A stretch of DNA of 64,000 nucleotides from Tetrahymena elliotti 4EA (Eukaryota; Ciliophora; Oligohymenophorea; Hymenostomatida; Tetrahymenidae): contig JH720347.1 of assembly GCA_000231825.2 (NCBI GenBank), positions 463,302 to 527,301 of the forward strand. The letters are read 5' to 3'. A program made the translations under genes and the position numbers. The notes below the pieces were generated by a model, which worked only from the letters and a program-made list of their open reading frames with translations, searched no databases and was not told where the DNA came from. How positions within the stretch are numbered: the first letter of the stretch is position 1; every line of letters begins with the position of its first letter. Positions 38,761 to 52,168 of the stretch are shown here, in pieces.

Positions 38761-41141
38761 TCAGGAAATCACTTCAAAATCATTGTATACTACATTCTTC
38801 TAAATAGGTTTATTATTTTCTTAGTAATCTTTGTTAGACAATCTTAAATTATCTAACTGGTTGGAGGGTTAATTTACTTTTTTTATGCCTGAAGTACTTA
38901 AACTTATTTAATCCTACTCACTGCTATTTAAATTTTTATCTAAATTTGATAAGCTGCTTTCGCTCAACGCTGATCCATTTGATATATAAAAATCTTAAAT
39001 TCGATAATGATTGCTTGAATTATTTTTATTATTAATATCACTTGAATTTATAAATTATTTATTACTACTATTTTTATTTATTTAACTATTTTCATTATTA
39101 CTGGTGCAACTAATACTTTATATGTCTTTATTTTTAGAAAAATCATGCATTTTATTATATTATTAAGGTTCAGATTACTTTTACTCTTCTTCTTGTTCTT
39201 TATCATGATTCTGAGAGAAATTAGATTTAGATTATTAATTTTGTTAATTCTTAATTTCTGATTTAAATTCAATATCTTCTATCTCCATATCATCGGTTTC
39301 TATTCTATCATTTAAAATACTCAAAAGAGGTTCTTAATATTTTTCATTCAAAGTCAAAATTTAGTCTATAAACTAATTTTTTGATTAATATTCATTCACT
39401 TCTATAAAATACCCAATAGATATATCACTAGAAAGGCATTCAAGTGAAATTGACCTAGGCGTTTTATTGAAATATGTATTATAATCTTTCTCAAGTTCTT
39501 ACTCTCCATCAGTTGCTTTCTTTATAAAAAAATATGTTAATTTTTCAAAAAAAAAGAAATTAAAAATGGCTGAAGCATTAAATTAAACTTTTTTTAATAA
39601 AATATTGTTTTAGCATTTTTTCTCTTTTCTTAATTTATTTTGATTAAATAATAAAGACAAAAATTTGAATATATTTATCTATTTTATCTTTAAGCTTGAA
39701 TCAAGTTTTGGTAAAATGAATTATTTTCTTAACTTTCAGCAAATTAAAATTGAAAAAATTTTAATCAAAAAAAAGTAAAAAAAATTTATGAAAAAATGAA
39801 AATATTTTTTTAAAAATAAATCTCTTCTTTTAGGTTTCCACTATTACCATCTAATGATAATTTAAAAAATAAACTGATAAAATAGGTAGGTAAGTATTCA
39901 ATAGATATTTTAAAAAAAATCAGATTCATCTAAAATAAATAATGGTAAAATATTACACTATTTGCTTATCAATTGATAAAATTGTTGAAAAGTAAGTGTC
40001 CAAGAAATAGGTATTTTTTTAAAAACAGAAAAAAAATAAAGTAATTTTATTATAAAAATAGAGAAATTTATTATAAAAAAGTGATGAATAATTTGATATT
40101 TTAACATTAAAATTAAACCATAATAAGAGTGATGCTTTATCAAAAATATCTGTGTTTGTTGATTGATTATATAAAGATTTTAAAATTATTAAAAAAGATT
40201 ATTTGGATGAAGAGATATTTGTTTAAAAACTAGATGAAATTTTTTACCTAAATAAAGTGAGGGTCAAGTACAATTAGTCTATCTTCTTAATAACCAATTA
40301 TATACATTCCTTTTGTTTCAGTACCTGATAAAGCTCCGACAAAATTTTTAATTTTAAGCAGATCAATTAGATAATCTTTGTGCTGCATTTCAAATTTGTT
40401 GATTCCAAATTTCAAGTGAATCATTACTAGGATATTATTAGGTCTATCATTGTCTTTTGTAGAAGCCTCTTCCAACTCTTTGAGAAAAATAATTTGATCT
40501 GTAAAATTTAAAATATGAAAACCCAAATTTGAATTTAGTTTTGAGTCAGGTTGTTCTAAAATTTCTTAAAGAATAACACTAACTTGGATAGAAGTGTACC
40601 AATTTTTAACACTTTGTTAATATTGCCTGAGGATAGCACTCTAGCATATATTTTAAATTCCAAAGAGAGAGTAAATGTTGTTGGAACTCAACTCATCACG
40701 AAGATTTTTACTTGAAGAAGTTTAATAACTCTCTAACTAATTTAAAAGATTTGCTTCATTTGTGGTGTCTAAAAACAGTTTAATTATATTTGTGTAGAAT
40801 TACTTTTCCTCATCCTAAGAAAGCATTTCAAGCTAAATATTTTAATCATTTAAAAAATGTCTCTTAAGAGCCTCAGCTAATAGCATTTAGCTACATCTAA
40901 TCATACAACCCCAGCCATAATCATTTGAGGCTGATTAATTATCATCTGCAACATTTTTAATTTATGGAAAATTATTTCTGTAAGAAAACCATATTATTTT
41001 TTCATGTTATTTCAAAAATCTATTATTTTCTTATTCTGGATTGTTTTCATCATAATTAAATTCCTAGTCAAATAATCTAGCATGCCTATGCTTTGAATTA
41101 ATTTTTACTGTTTTCCAACTAGATTTTGAAAACGTTTTCAT
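38761..41141 (-). CDS. ATG4: ATG4 autophagy cysteine protease, paralog 2, with C-terminal LIR-like motif
   Basis: Exons 40248-41141 and 38761-39519 (an unusually long 728-nt intron) give 550 residues. The C54 signature is complete: YRNNFPQI, then YGWGCMIRCSQMLLAEAL with catalytic Cys79, LVMIHLKFGINKFE, and LIVLDPHF with Asp293 and His295. The second exon starts with the ATG4 C-terminal element KTPRSISLECLSSDISIGYFIE (matching the family's Pro-Arg ... Asp-Pro-Ser ... Gly-Phe segment) and then runs into about 190 disordered Asn/Ser/Gln-rich residues. The protein ends in NDFEVIS, close to the LC3-interacting end of animal ATG4B (an acidic residue then F-x-x-I/L). A role in ATG8 processing and delipidation is strongly supported by family; LIR function is inferred. 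The C-terminal extension is far longer than in most ATG4 proteins. Confidence 0.92.
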
Positions 41142-42497
41142 ATTATAAGTGGCATTCGAGCTATTTATAAAGATGATTTTAATATTTTTAAATAAATAAT
41201 ACTAATGTAAATAAATCAATATTGGTAAAGAATTGTGATATAAGATTGATAGCTTAAGTAAAAATATCGCTTTCATTCTTTAATAGAAGCAATAAACACA
41301 TATTCTAATTTTATTTATTCTTTTTACTGATTTATAAAATAGATAAAAAAGCAAATATCAAATAAAATAAAGGTATATTTATACAAGAAAGCTTTTATCC
41401 TTTCTGAATAGCTCATTTATTTGATTTCTTTTTTAAACTGCTAAAAGTGAACTGCATTACGCGGATTAAAATTATCATTTTCTTCTTAAACACTTGTTTT
41501 GCTGAGACATTAATACAGATTTTTTTATGCACTATTTGATTTATTATTAGAATCTTTTTATAATACAAAAATGAGTAATTAGAATAAATTTAATAACTAA
41601 TTTGAGTTATTTTATACTTACTTTAATTGCTAGAATGCTAAATATCTTTTTAGACATCATTTGAATAATTTTATAACTCAATAATGTCAAAGCTATTATC
41701 TTTATCTTGCATTAGTCTTGAATACTTAATCTCTATTTACAAAATCTAACTTTACTTCTAGTTTATGCTCCTATCAAGTTTGATAATTTTATAACATTAT
41801 TTTCTGATTAAATAATTAATTTCTAAATATACAATATCAAATATTATTTCATAAACAAAGATAAAAGAAATTCACTTCTAAATTTTTCTTTTCCAAAAAA
41901 CATAGATAGATTTCTTATCTTTTTTTAGTCATGATTCTCATTAATCAACTTTAATAATTAAAATTTCTTTATTTAATAAATATATGAAAATAAGCAAACA
42001 TATATTTTTTTGCATACAATCGATCATCAGATTTTATTTTTACTAGCTAAAATATATACATTTAATCAGCAATTTATTAATTTTTTTGATCATCCTTTCC
42101 TCTCAAAATACTCTTAAAAAATTCAAATAAATGAAATAAATTCTAAGTATTTCGTTTTTTCGCTCTTTTTAATTATCTAATCTGATTATATTTCAATGTG
42201 TTCTTAAAATCTATTTTTAATTTTTTCCTTAAATACGAGTGAAGGCTCTCATTCAGGAATCAAATCCTGACCTATCTTAAATCAAAAAAATGATATTTCA
42301 TCTATTTTATTTTAAATTTTCTATGAATCTTAATTACAAATTAGAATTTATTTTCCAAAAATTTGAAAAGGATATTTTCAATAATAGCAATAATTATAAT
42401 TCTAATGTAAATGCATTCAATGGATACAAAGGATAATCAAAATTAGCTTCAAACTAATGATGTATTAGTCAGTTATTATCTCTAATATTTCTAGAAT
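41142..42497. other. Intergenic between divergent genes
   Basis: Upstream region of ATG4 paralog 2 (minus) and of the PTAR1-like gene (plus). A+T-rich and non-coding. It contains a 6-bp perfect hairpin (TCAGGA, 6-nt loop, TCCTGA) at 42253-42270 that looks at first like a tRNA T-arm but has no matching cloverleaf. Confidence 0.5.
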
Positions 42498-43368
42498 ATG
42501 AACGATGTTCAAGAAATAGATCACGTTCCTGATGAAATTATAGATATGATGTCTCCTGATAGTTTATTTTTAATATAAGAAAAGTAACTAGGCATGTCAT
42601 TTACAGGAATTTCTTTGCTATTCTAAGAATGCAACAATCTTCTGAAGGATGTTAGTAAATAAATATATATTTAAGATAATTATTATTCTAAATAAATTTT
42701 ATTTAAAAAAAGAGTCAGATAACATACTAGATGAATAAGTTTATGTTTGTGATATGATATCAAAGATAATGCTTTGCATAAATGGAGAGCACCCTAAATG
42801 TTGTCATATTAGACAATATCTTCTTAAAAATAATAAATTAAATATTGAAGAAGAAAGGCATTTTAATGAAATAATATGCAGAAGGTTTAAAAAATCTAGT
42901 ATAATTTGGCATTACAGACATTAGATAATAGATAAACTGTTGTAAGAAACAAAAATAGATGTCAATTAGCTATTAAATTAAGAAAATGAATTTATTAAAG
43001 TATTCTTAAATAAATTTCCAAGAAACTACCATGCATGGTCATATAAAATTAACTTAATCAATAGGCTAATTGATAATCAATACAAAATAGATCTTTAAAA
43101 TGAAATAGAGTGGGTTAAAACATATTGCTAAAATAATGTCCATGAATATAGTTCATTTAATTATTTACTTTTACTATTGAAAATAACTAACTTCAAAAAA
43201 TTAGAAGATATTCTACTCTGGGCTCAGTAGCTCAAAATTAGGTATGAAGATCTATACATAGATTAAAATCCTTTAAGTGAAATAAATTATTCTAAACTTT
43301 AGTCTCTTAACAAATTTATTGAACTGGCATGTAAATTAGACACAAAATAAGCTGAAAATTAAAAATGA
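42498..43368 (+). CDS. PTAR1: PTAR1-like protein prenyltransferase alpha-subunit repeat protein
   Basis: Exons 42498-42654 and 42713-43368 (58-nt intron) give 270 residues. Prenyltransferase alpha repeats are seen as helical pairs. One is centred on KKSSIIWHYRHQIIDKL, matching the PTAR1 KSPETW-HRR unit. The next has FPRNYHAWSYKINLINRL, the diagnostic N-x-x-W-x-x-R-type repeat, where the usual Arg is Lys. A third has VHEYSSFNYLLLLL, matching PTAR1's HSGFHYRQFLL. In animals PTAR1 pairs with a RabGGT beta subunit to form GGTase-III, which geranylgeranylates selected SNAREs and ubiquitin ligases. The ciliate protein is shorter than human PTAR1 (about 400) and lacks the last repeat, so partner and activity are inferred. 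Farnesyl/GGTase-I alpha is the main alternative but the repeat wording fits PTAR1 better. Confidence 0.75.
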
Positions 43369-43613
43369 AATTTAAATTTATTTAAATATAAATTGATTAA
43401 AAAAAATTAATAAAGATTATGTGCATAATAAATTTAAATTTATATGCTTTTTAAGATAAATAAATACTTTCAGTTTATATACAAGTTATGATAAAATAAA
43501 TACATTATCTTCAATTTTATATTTAATTGTTTAAGGTAGAATCTACTTCATAGACTCTAATCTATTGGTTCAATTTATTTTTTTTGTGTCTCACTCATTT
43601 TAAGATATTTATG

Positions 43614-45888
43614 TCAAAAATCATTTAACTTTTATGATTAGATTATTTTATCCAGCTGAGAGAAATACTACATTTAAGGTTTTTTTTCAAATTAATATTA
43701 ATTGCTTTGATACTTTTAATCTTATTTTATGATTTAATTGTATATTATATTTTGAATATTTTTATTTTTTGGAGAATTTTAAGGAGACATGAACATTTAT
43801 TATTTTAAAATATTTTAAATTGCACTTTTTTCTAATAAGCTTTTATCAATTAATAACTTATTTTTCCTTCCAAATTAGCTTGTCTTTTACTACGGCTTAT
43901 TCTTTATGTTTTATAAGAAATTTTTAAATCTATTTTTGAAGCTCTACATCAGTTCTGTTAAATCAATCTAATTTTTTTCTATTTAAAATTTTTTAATGAA
44001 TAATTATTAAAAATAAATAAGTGTTACCTTTATGTTATTATGAACTTGTTGAGCTAAAGTATCTTGCACTCTTAGTCATTTATTAGTATTATAGTTTTTT
44101 TTCTAAATTTGTAGTTGATAAGCACAGATTTTTTATATTTTAGTGCAATCTTACAGGACTATTGTTATAAGACTGATGCTTTTAAATAAGACTAGCTGTG
44201 CAATTAGAGCTATCTTTATAATCTGAATCTTAATTGGAATCTTAAAGTTAAATTTAATTTTAATTCTAATTAAAAATAGATTTTCGCCTTTGCTAAATAG
44301 ATTAATTTTAACTTCTATTCGATAAAAGAGTTTACTTATCATCACCAGAGGAGCTATTTAGTATGTTGCTTGAGCCATAGTAATATGATTATAAATTGTT
44401 ATTACTTTATTAACAAATACTACGGTCCTGAGGAGCAGTGCTAAAAAATTTGTTTTAAATAGTTTAGATTTATTTAGCAATCTTCAAATTCTATTGTTGT
44501 TGCTACTAATTATTATAAAATCTAGGGCTACTTGTTGTTTTATTAAATTAATCATAAATTTACTTAAAACTTTCTCTTTGTTAATTTTTTTCTAAAATAA
44601 CTTATTGATTGTATTATTCTTAATTAGATGAATCAACTAAATCTAATTATCCTAATTCAGATGTTCTGGATGAATGGCAAACCTAGCTTATGATTGGTGA
44701 TTAAGCAGCTGTTGATCCTTAAAGTGAAAAATTAGACTCTGATACTTGTAATTTATTTTTAGCTTTTCCAGTGTATTGTATTTTATGGCAATCAAGCAAA
44801 TTTTAATATTAAACCATTTATTAATAAAGAATTTGAATATAGTCTTGCTATTCCTTAATCAATTACTACAATTAAGTATTTTATTCACACATCTGTGAAA
44901 GCATTTATTCTTTACTAATGTCTTCTTACTAATTTAATAAATAGTCCTGCTAAATTTATTATTCAATCACATGTTATTATTCTTAATTTATTACTTCATT
45001 AAAATATGTAGACCCATTTAAGGAAATTCTACTACCTGCAGGTAAATTAATATTATTACTATTCTAGGGTTAATTAAATTGGCTATGAGCAATATAATAA
45101 CTACTTGGCTAATTATTTGAAGACTTTATAGTTTAATAATTTTTAATAGCCCACTGATTTTATAATAAAGTATTTACCTTATTAGTCTATATTTAGTTAT
45201 TCTCTTAAGTAGAATAATTTAAAGATATCACTTGTTAATTTATCTATTCTTTTAACTAGCTATTCAAGTTATTCTCTTACTTTTTAATATCAAGGTTTCG
45301 CATCATTAATTTATTTTAGAGCACTTTAAGTTAACATTAAGTGCATATACAACCTTAGCCTTATGTGCATTATTAGCTTTATTACAATTATGTATTTCCT
45401 TTTTATGATAAATTTTGTTAGTGTTGAGATTTGGATTTTTTCTTGTCTTCATTTTTTTACTCAAATCTACAAGTTTTAAATGGTTTTTCATTTATATTCA
45501 GATGAAAATCATTGAACTTAGCCCCTGAATTCTATTTTACTTTGTTATTTAAGAGCATAAAGTTTTGCTTTTATATAAATGCATTCATATCTTCTAAGTT
45601 ATCTTAATTTCTTTTTACTTGTTCAGTGAGATAATTATTATTGAAATTCATATATTTATTTTTCAACTCTTAGCCAAATATTTACATGAATTTTTTATGC
45701 TAGCGCATTTCTATCATTGTCGGAGAATCGATTTAATTATTAAGAATAGAATTCTGAAGCTTAGAGACAGATTATAAATCACTTTTAGTTAATTATAAGC
45801 TTGGTTCTAGATAATAATTGATACTATTTTGATTTCTATGTAACTATTAGCTATTAAAGTATTACTATGGGATTTAATCCTGGTGCAT
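43614..45888 (-). CDS. Q-rich coiled-coil hypothetical protein with compact Cys motif
   Basis: Exons 44155-45888 and 43614-43967 (187-nt intron, possibly hiding a further small exon) give about 695 residues. The protein is extremely Gln-rich, with most Gln encoded by TAA/TAG, and has long helical stretches such as QLKEQINQQVISLNYS and LQQLIKEQQDYIQILYQQM, which are likely coiled coils. At residues 174-185 there is a lone cysteine cluster, CTQGQGCICTQC (C-x5-C-x-C-x2-C), resembling that of the Q/N-rich gene at 11.6-13.8 kb. The C-terminal exon (SFKNRFKNFLQNIKNK) is basic. The start codon at 45888 is the first Met of the open stretch, but the frame stays open upstream and a further 5' exon is possible. 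No family recognised. Confidence 0.7.
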
Positions 45889-47172
45889 TTAAAAATGTAG
45901 ATTCAATATAAAAAGTAGGTGGTAATATGTTTCTTTTATGAGATTAATAATTAGAATAGGACTTAACAAGGTATTTTTAAATTTAGTTACTTGTATAAAT
46001 ATAATGCACTTACAGGTTTTGTTATTTTATTGCGCCTAACTTTATTTATGCAAATATTTATGATAATTAATTAAAGAAAATAATTATAATTAGTCGTATT
46101 AATAATCAACAATCAATCAAACATAAATTATAAGGCTAATACTTTACCTAGAGATTTGTGAGTATAATTTATAGATTAAAATTGCATAATTATTTTTGCT
46201 AACATCACTCACTCTTTTTTTGATTTGATATATTAGTTTCATCATCATATTTTTCTTTATAATTTGATATTTTCAGTGCCTTTCTTTACCTGATTAGCAA
46301 GTTTCAATTAATTAACTCCACACAAAACATATTTACAAAATATTGAATTATAAAATTCAATCCATTTATTTATTTGAAGAAATATAAATTAATTTTATTT
46401 AAAAAATAGTAGTAATTAATAATCATTCTTTCTAAATTTTACATTTGTTTAATTTACTCGCAAATTTTTTTAGAATTTAATTTTTTATTTTCGACATAAA
46501 TTATTATTAAATAAAAATATGGACCTTATATTCACTTAAAAACAATTTATGAATTAAAAAAAACGAAAAATAGTATTATTTTTTCTCTTTTAAAATACTT
46601 TATCACACTAATCCAATAATATAAATTTGCTCACTCAATTTTTTGAGTTTAGTATAATTAATCTTTATTTAATTCTACTTACTTTATTTGTATTATTTTA
46701 TTTAAAACACAATTAATTCAATTCTTTAATAAAACTATATGAAATTAGCATGATATCATAAAATGTACAAATAGATATAATAATTAATATTTTTTGTTTG
46801 TGGCTATTATAAATTTTGCTTAAATATTAAAAAGTAAATTGGTTAGTAATTTGGTTTCCAAATATTTTGCTTTTCTTTAATATATTATTTTCCTTAATAT
46901 TTAAATTTGATCACAACTTATTTTTAAAGCAATTTGAATTTTGATTAAAAGTGAGAAAGACTATTAGTAACTAACAGAAAGAAAAAATTTAATTCGAAAA
47001 TCTTATTAATCTAATTTATACGTTGAAATTAAAAACCAAAATATTATTCAAAATCAAAAATTGAAATATCTCTATTTTGAACAATTTTACACTAAATAAT
47101 TAGGATCTTAAAACTCTTCATTCATAGTTTTTAACAAATAAATAATTCAAAGAAGGCAAACTAAAATTCACT
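45889..47172. other. Intergenic, A+T-rich
   Basis: Upstream region of two divergent genes. On the minus strand a 34-codon frame at about 46140-46245, opening with three Met codons and ending at a GTAAAG donor, could be a first exon of the Q-rich gene, but no phased acceptor was identified. Confidence 0.4.
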
Positions 47173-50100
47173 ATGATTCAAGAGTATTGTAGAAATTACT
47201 CTATTATTCCTTAAGAGAATAGCAAGATTAGCATTAATAATAGTTTTACATTAAATGGAAGTGACAATATTTCAAGGAATAGTAAATAATTTGTTTTTTT
47301 CTTTCGCAAATCTAAATTATTTTTAAAAAATAGAAAGGACACTCTCTTTAAATGCAGAAATATATTAACTAAATTAATAGTAGAGCAGCTAAAATGCTCA
47401 AAATTAGGCTTAAAAATAAGGTCATGTTTTGAAATAACAACCCGATAGTTACACAAATAATTAATAGAATTCTTTACAGTAAACTAATAACTAATAAAGA
47501 GATTAGAAAATTTAAATGAATGAATGCTCTCCATCACATGAAAATAAAATAAGGGTATGTTTTACAATAATTATTTAAGATAAAGAAAATATTTTATTTG
47601 AATTTTTTAACATATATCTTCTTTTTATTTATATCAGACAAAATCATAATTGGATAACGAAATTGAAAAGCTAAGAATGAAACTCAAATCTGTAAAAAGA
47701 AATGGTGAAGATAATAATAATTAAAGCAATAATAATCTTTAGAAATAAAATCAGTATAAAGAAAATGAAATTCCTAAAAATTTAGTTTAAAAAGCAGAAA
47801 TAAAAACTAATTCGAATTGTGGGAGTGAATAAAAAAGTGGAAAAGCAAATTATAGTATACCAAACACTTTTTATACTGGAAATTCTCATTTAAGTAATCC
47901 AAATAATAAGAAAATATTCTCTGAATAGGTCTCTGATAAAATTCTTATAGATTTAAAGAAATAAACAGCTCAAAAAGTAGAAGATTTTATTGAAAATTGT
48001 TACTCTTCTAAGAATTCTAATAAAGCCCCTCAATAATTGTTGTCAAATTAGAACTGGAATAGAGAATCTAAATATTTAAAATTAGGAGACATCACACAAT
48101 AGTATATTTAAAACTAAAACTAATTAGATATTAGCATCAATAATAATAGCTTTACAAATAATTCAGTACCTAAAAGTAATGTTAGATAAAGTTTAAATAT
48201 CCATACTACAAATATGTATAATGTAGGTAATTCAAATAACATCTCTAGTGGATAAAATAGCAAGAATAGTGTTGTAAGGCATTCATAGGGATCTCTTCCC
48301 ATAAATAATATTTTTTAAGGAGCTGCGTGTTCTAGCTATGTAACTCCATAAAATATAAACAATAATAGCTTTTCACATAGCAACTTTCACAACTAATTGG
48401 CTTGTGAGATTAAAAAATGCACTAGTTGCCTTAAAAGAAGAGAAAAAAGTGCAGAAAAGATTGACAGAAAAAAACTTGGTGAAAATAAGAAATAATTCTT
48501 AAACAAATATAATATTAGCGATACAAGAAAGGAATATTCAAGCTATAAAGAACAAAAAGTTTAATAGAGAAGATTTTCAATCCATACAAACTAAATCCAA
48601 GAGCCTTTTAATTTTGTCTTGTAAGGAAATTAAGATATAAGTTTGAATAGTTCAAGTGTAAAACACCAAAATTGGCTATTACAACAGTAATCGCTCCTTT
48701 TAAAATCTAATTAGGGAAATATAAGTTTACAATAACAGTAGTAAGATTCAGAAACTAATTTAGATAAAAGCTGGAATATGAAGGTAAATTCTCATGTCAA
48801 AGCTCTATAACAAGCTTTGGCAGAGAATAGTAACGGAGCTAGTAATAACAACTCTAGATTTATTATGCTTAATGATTTAAATTACTCATAAATAGATCAT
48901 TTAAATAATAAAGGAAATAATAATAATGACACTACTTGTAACTCTAAAAGTTTAAATACAACAAATATTGTAGACAACAGTATTCTTCTCTGTAATAATA
49001 ATAATAATCAAAACAATCTCAGCAATATTTAATCTTAATCTAACTCTTTCTTAAGCAACAATAACAACTTTAGATACCCTAAAAACATCTAGTAAGTATC
49101 AAACTGTGAAAATATTTCCAATAATTCATACCAAACTAAACTTTATTTTGATGAAGATATTAAAAGTAACACCCTTAGTATTCATAATAGTTAACCTCTT
49201 AGTACAACATCTAAATTCGCAGTTTAAGAAATAAAGCAGCTATCTGAGAATATATAAAATAAGGATAATTTTGAATCAGACCCTTAAGAAATTTAATTAT
49301 AAAAAGAGACTTTTTCTAGAGTTGTAGAACACTATGAATAATTATTAACAGAGAAAGAAAAAGACAATGAAGAAAAAATTTAGAAATACGAATAAATTAT
49401 TGAAGAAATACATGCAGAAAATGAAAAATTAGGTATTTGTTTATTCATTTATTAGTTTTATTATTTAATTTTAGTATGGTTCATTATTTTAATATTTTTT
49501 GAAAATAAAATAGATGAGTACAAGTAGTAGCTGATTATTATGAATAATGATTTAGCTAAAGAACTAGAAAGTGAGTAATAAAAAAATAAATAACTACTAG
49601 ACGATGACATAGTTATTAAAAGTAAATTTTAAGATCAAGAGGTTAGGCTTAATTAAGAAATTATGGCTCATTAACAAAAGATCTAATAACTAGAAAAAGA
49701 AAAATCTTATGTAAATAAAGCCTTTGAATATAAAAATCTAGAGTCTGATACCATGAAGGAAGAAATACTTAAATTAAAATAGGAACTTTCATAAGCTTAG
49801 CAGAAAATTGATTAGTAAGAGTTGATAATTAGTGAATAGAAATATCAAAAATAATAAGAGATTGAATAAATTAACTCAAGACAATCAGAGTTGCATAAAG
49901 CCTATAAAAATTAATTCAATTCTTTTTTTGAAAAGATTTAAAAAATTAAAGTTATAAATGATGATTACTTATTGGCAAATAAGAGAGAATTTGAATCAGT
50001 AGAAAAGAGGTAATTTTTTCATATTAAAATTATAATTTATTTAGAAAAAAATAATATTTTTTAGGTTTTATGAAGATTCTCTTTTAACAAAGCCTTCTTG

Positions 50101-52168
50101 TATTTAATCTACTTAAGGGGATGATATAGAATCTAGAAATGTCAAGCTTGAACAAGAAAACAGATAACTTCTAGAAAAATTGAATTCTAAGGATGAAGAA
50201 ATAAATTTGTACAAAGATGAGCTAAGTAAATCTGATGAAATGAACTAAAAAATTATAGAAATAGAGTAAAAAAAGTTAAAAGACCTTTATGAAGGTGAAA
50301 TATAGAATTTAAATGAAACAGTTTCTTTTTTGAAATCAAATGAAGCTAAGTTAATAGAAATAATCAATGAATTAGAATAAAATATTACTTAAAAAAACTA
50401 AGAGATAAATGGCTTAAAAGAGGCAATACATTAAATAGAGTAATCAAAGTAAGAAATGGAGACAGCTACCTAGCAGTTAAGAACTAAAATAGATATTGTT
50501 GAAGAATAAGAAACTATTTTAGAAAAGAAACTAATTGAACTTTCTATATCTCATTAATCTAGTGTAGAAGGTAATTAGAGTAATATTTTGTAGAGTTCTA
50601 GAGGATAGGAAATACAAAATCTTCTATAAAAAATCCATAAATTATAATCATAAAATAAAACACTCAATGAAGGTAATTTTTTTTTGTTCATTTAAAATAG
50701 TTTTTTATTTAAAATTTTAATTAGAACTCATTGAAAGAGAAAAATAAGTAAATATCTTACAGCACTAAAATCAGTAATGCCAAAAAGAGTTAGAAGAACT
50801 TCGTTAAGGCTTGTAAGAATTTGAAGCTGAAGTATAAGAAATGAAGAGAATTTATAGTTTAAGTTTTGAATAAGAAAAGTAATCAATAATTTAGTTTTAT
50901 GAATAAAAATTGGAACACCAGTAAAACCAAATAAACTTCCTCAAAGAAAAAGAACACTCTTTGGTTAATAATTAAACTGCCTAATACTGTAAAACAGATG
51001 AAGGAGAAAATAATAAAGAAGACAAAAAACATTTGCTAAATACTTTATCAGATCCCAACATAACAACTTTAAAGAAGAACGCAATCCAATATGGTTTACC
51101 TCCAACTAATTCCAAGAAAAATTTAGCTAGTTTCTCAAACTTGAACATGATTAAACAAGATTCTAACTTAGCCTTAAATAGGAGACACAATGAAACATTT
51201 GAAGAAACATGTAACTTTTATAATTTTATTTAATAATCAAGAAATTTTGTTTCTTTCAGCTTTTAATTTAAATTTCTCTTTTTTTTCTAAAATGATTTGA
51301 ATAATTATTTGTTTTAAAATAGTTGAAGATGGAAGAGGTGGCTCTTATTTAAAGCTATCAAATATTATTATAAATTAAATAGAATAGAATAACTAAAGTA
51401 AACAAATTTTAAAATACGATAATTTTATTAAATTAATTTAAAATTAAGAATGTGATCAGAAGAAAATTGAAAACTAATGCACTTTTGTTGAATATATGAA
51501 TAAGTTTACAAATGAAAATGGAGAATTGAACTAAGATGCCTTTTCTAAAGAAATATTCTAATTAAAAGAAAAAGAGCTTCTATAAGAAATAGACAATCTA
51601 AACAAAAGATATTATCTTTAAGGTAATTTTTTAAATGAAAATTTTTTTATTTATTATTTTTTGATGAATAGAATAAAACACACAACTTGAAATAAGCTGG
51701 ATTAGAAAATAGACAGAATCTAGTAATTACTTAGATAATACATAATATAAAGAATAGTTAGATTCACTATAAAATTAAATAAATTAATTGAAAATGATTA
51801 AATAACAACTTAATGCAGTGAGCAAAGAAATAGATTAAAGGTTTGAAAAAAATCTATTAGAAGAATATGCCATGGAGCTAAAATAAAAATAAATAGAAAT
51901 ATAAATTAATGAAAAAGAAATCACTTAAAAGTTAGAATAATATGCATCTATTAATGAAGAATTTCAACTAGAGTATTCTAAAAATTTTAATAATTTGTCA
52001 GAAACAAGTGAAGAAAATATAATTATTAACTCATAGCAAAAAATGAATAAATCATCTAACTCTATTTACAAAAGGCTTAATGAAATAGGTTCTTGTTAAA
52101 AAGAAAATCCTAAAAATAATTATCTATTAGAAAATGAAATAGTACAGTGTTTACAAAACACTGTTTGA
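47173..52168 (+). CDS. Large Q/N-rich coiled-coil protein
   Basis: Eight exons: 47173-47281, 47334-47554, 47638-49432, 49514-50009, 50065-50672, 50725-51210, 51323-51622 and 51672-52168. Introns are 49-112 nt, and the exon lengths sum to 1,503 codons plus TGA. The first 700 residues are Asn/Ser/Gln-rich and disordered, with a small cysteine patch, CEIKKCTSC, near residue 366. From about residue 710 to the end the protein is nearly continuous Glu/Lys/Gln/Leu heptads, for example EKEKDNEEKIQKYEQIIEEI and IEQINSRQSELHKAYK, a long coiled coil. This resembles basal-body, cortical or centrosomal scaffold proteins of ciliates, but no specific family was recognised. The final codons lie in a perfect hairpin at 52144-52164. 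Confidence 0.85.
52144..52164. repeat. Perfect 9-bp hairpin overlapping the last codons
   Basis: ACAGTGTTT, loop ACA, AAACACTGT: a perfect stem that ends two bases before the TGA stop of the coiled-coil gene. Such an exact stem in coding sequence is unusual and may act in mRNA 3'-end processing or translation end; no proof. Confidence 0.65.

Noticed and set aside
42253..42270. Possible tRNA T-arm (TCAGGA...TCCTGA)
   Set aside because: The loop is six nt, and no acceptor, D or anticodon stem can be placed at the right distance on either strand.
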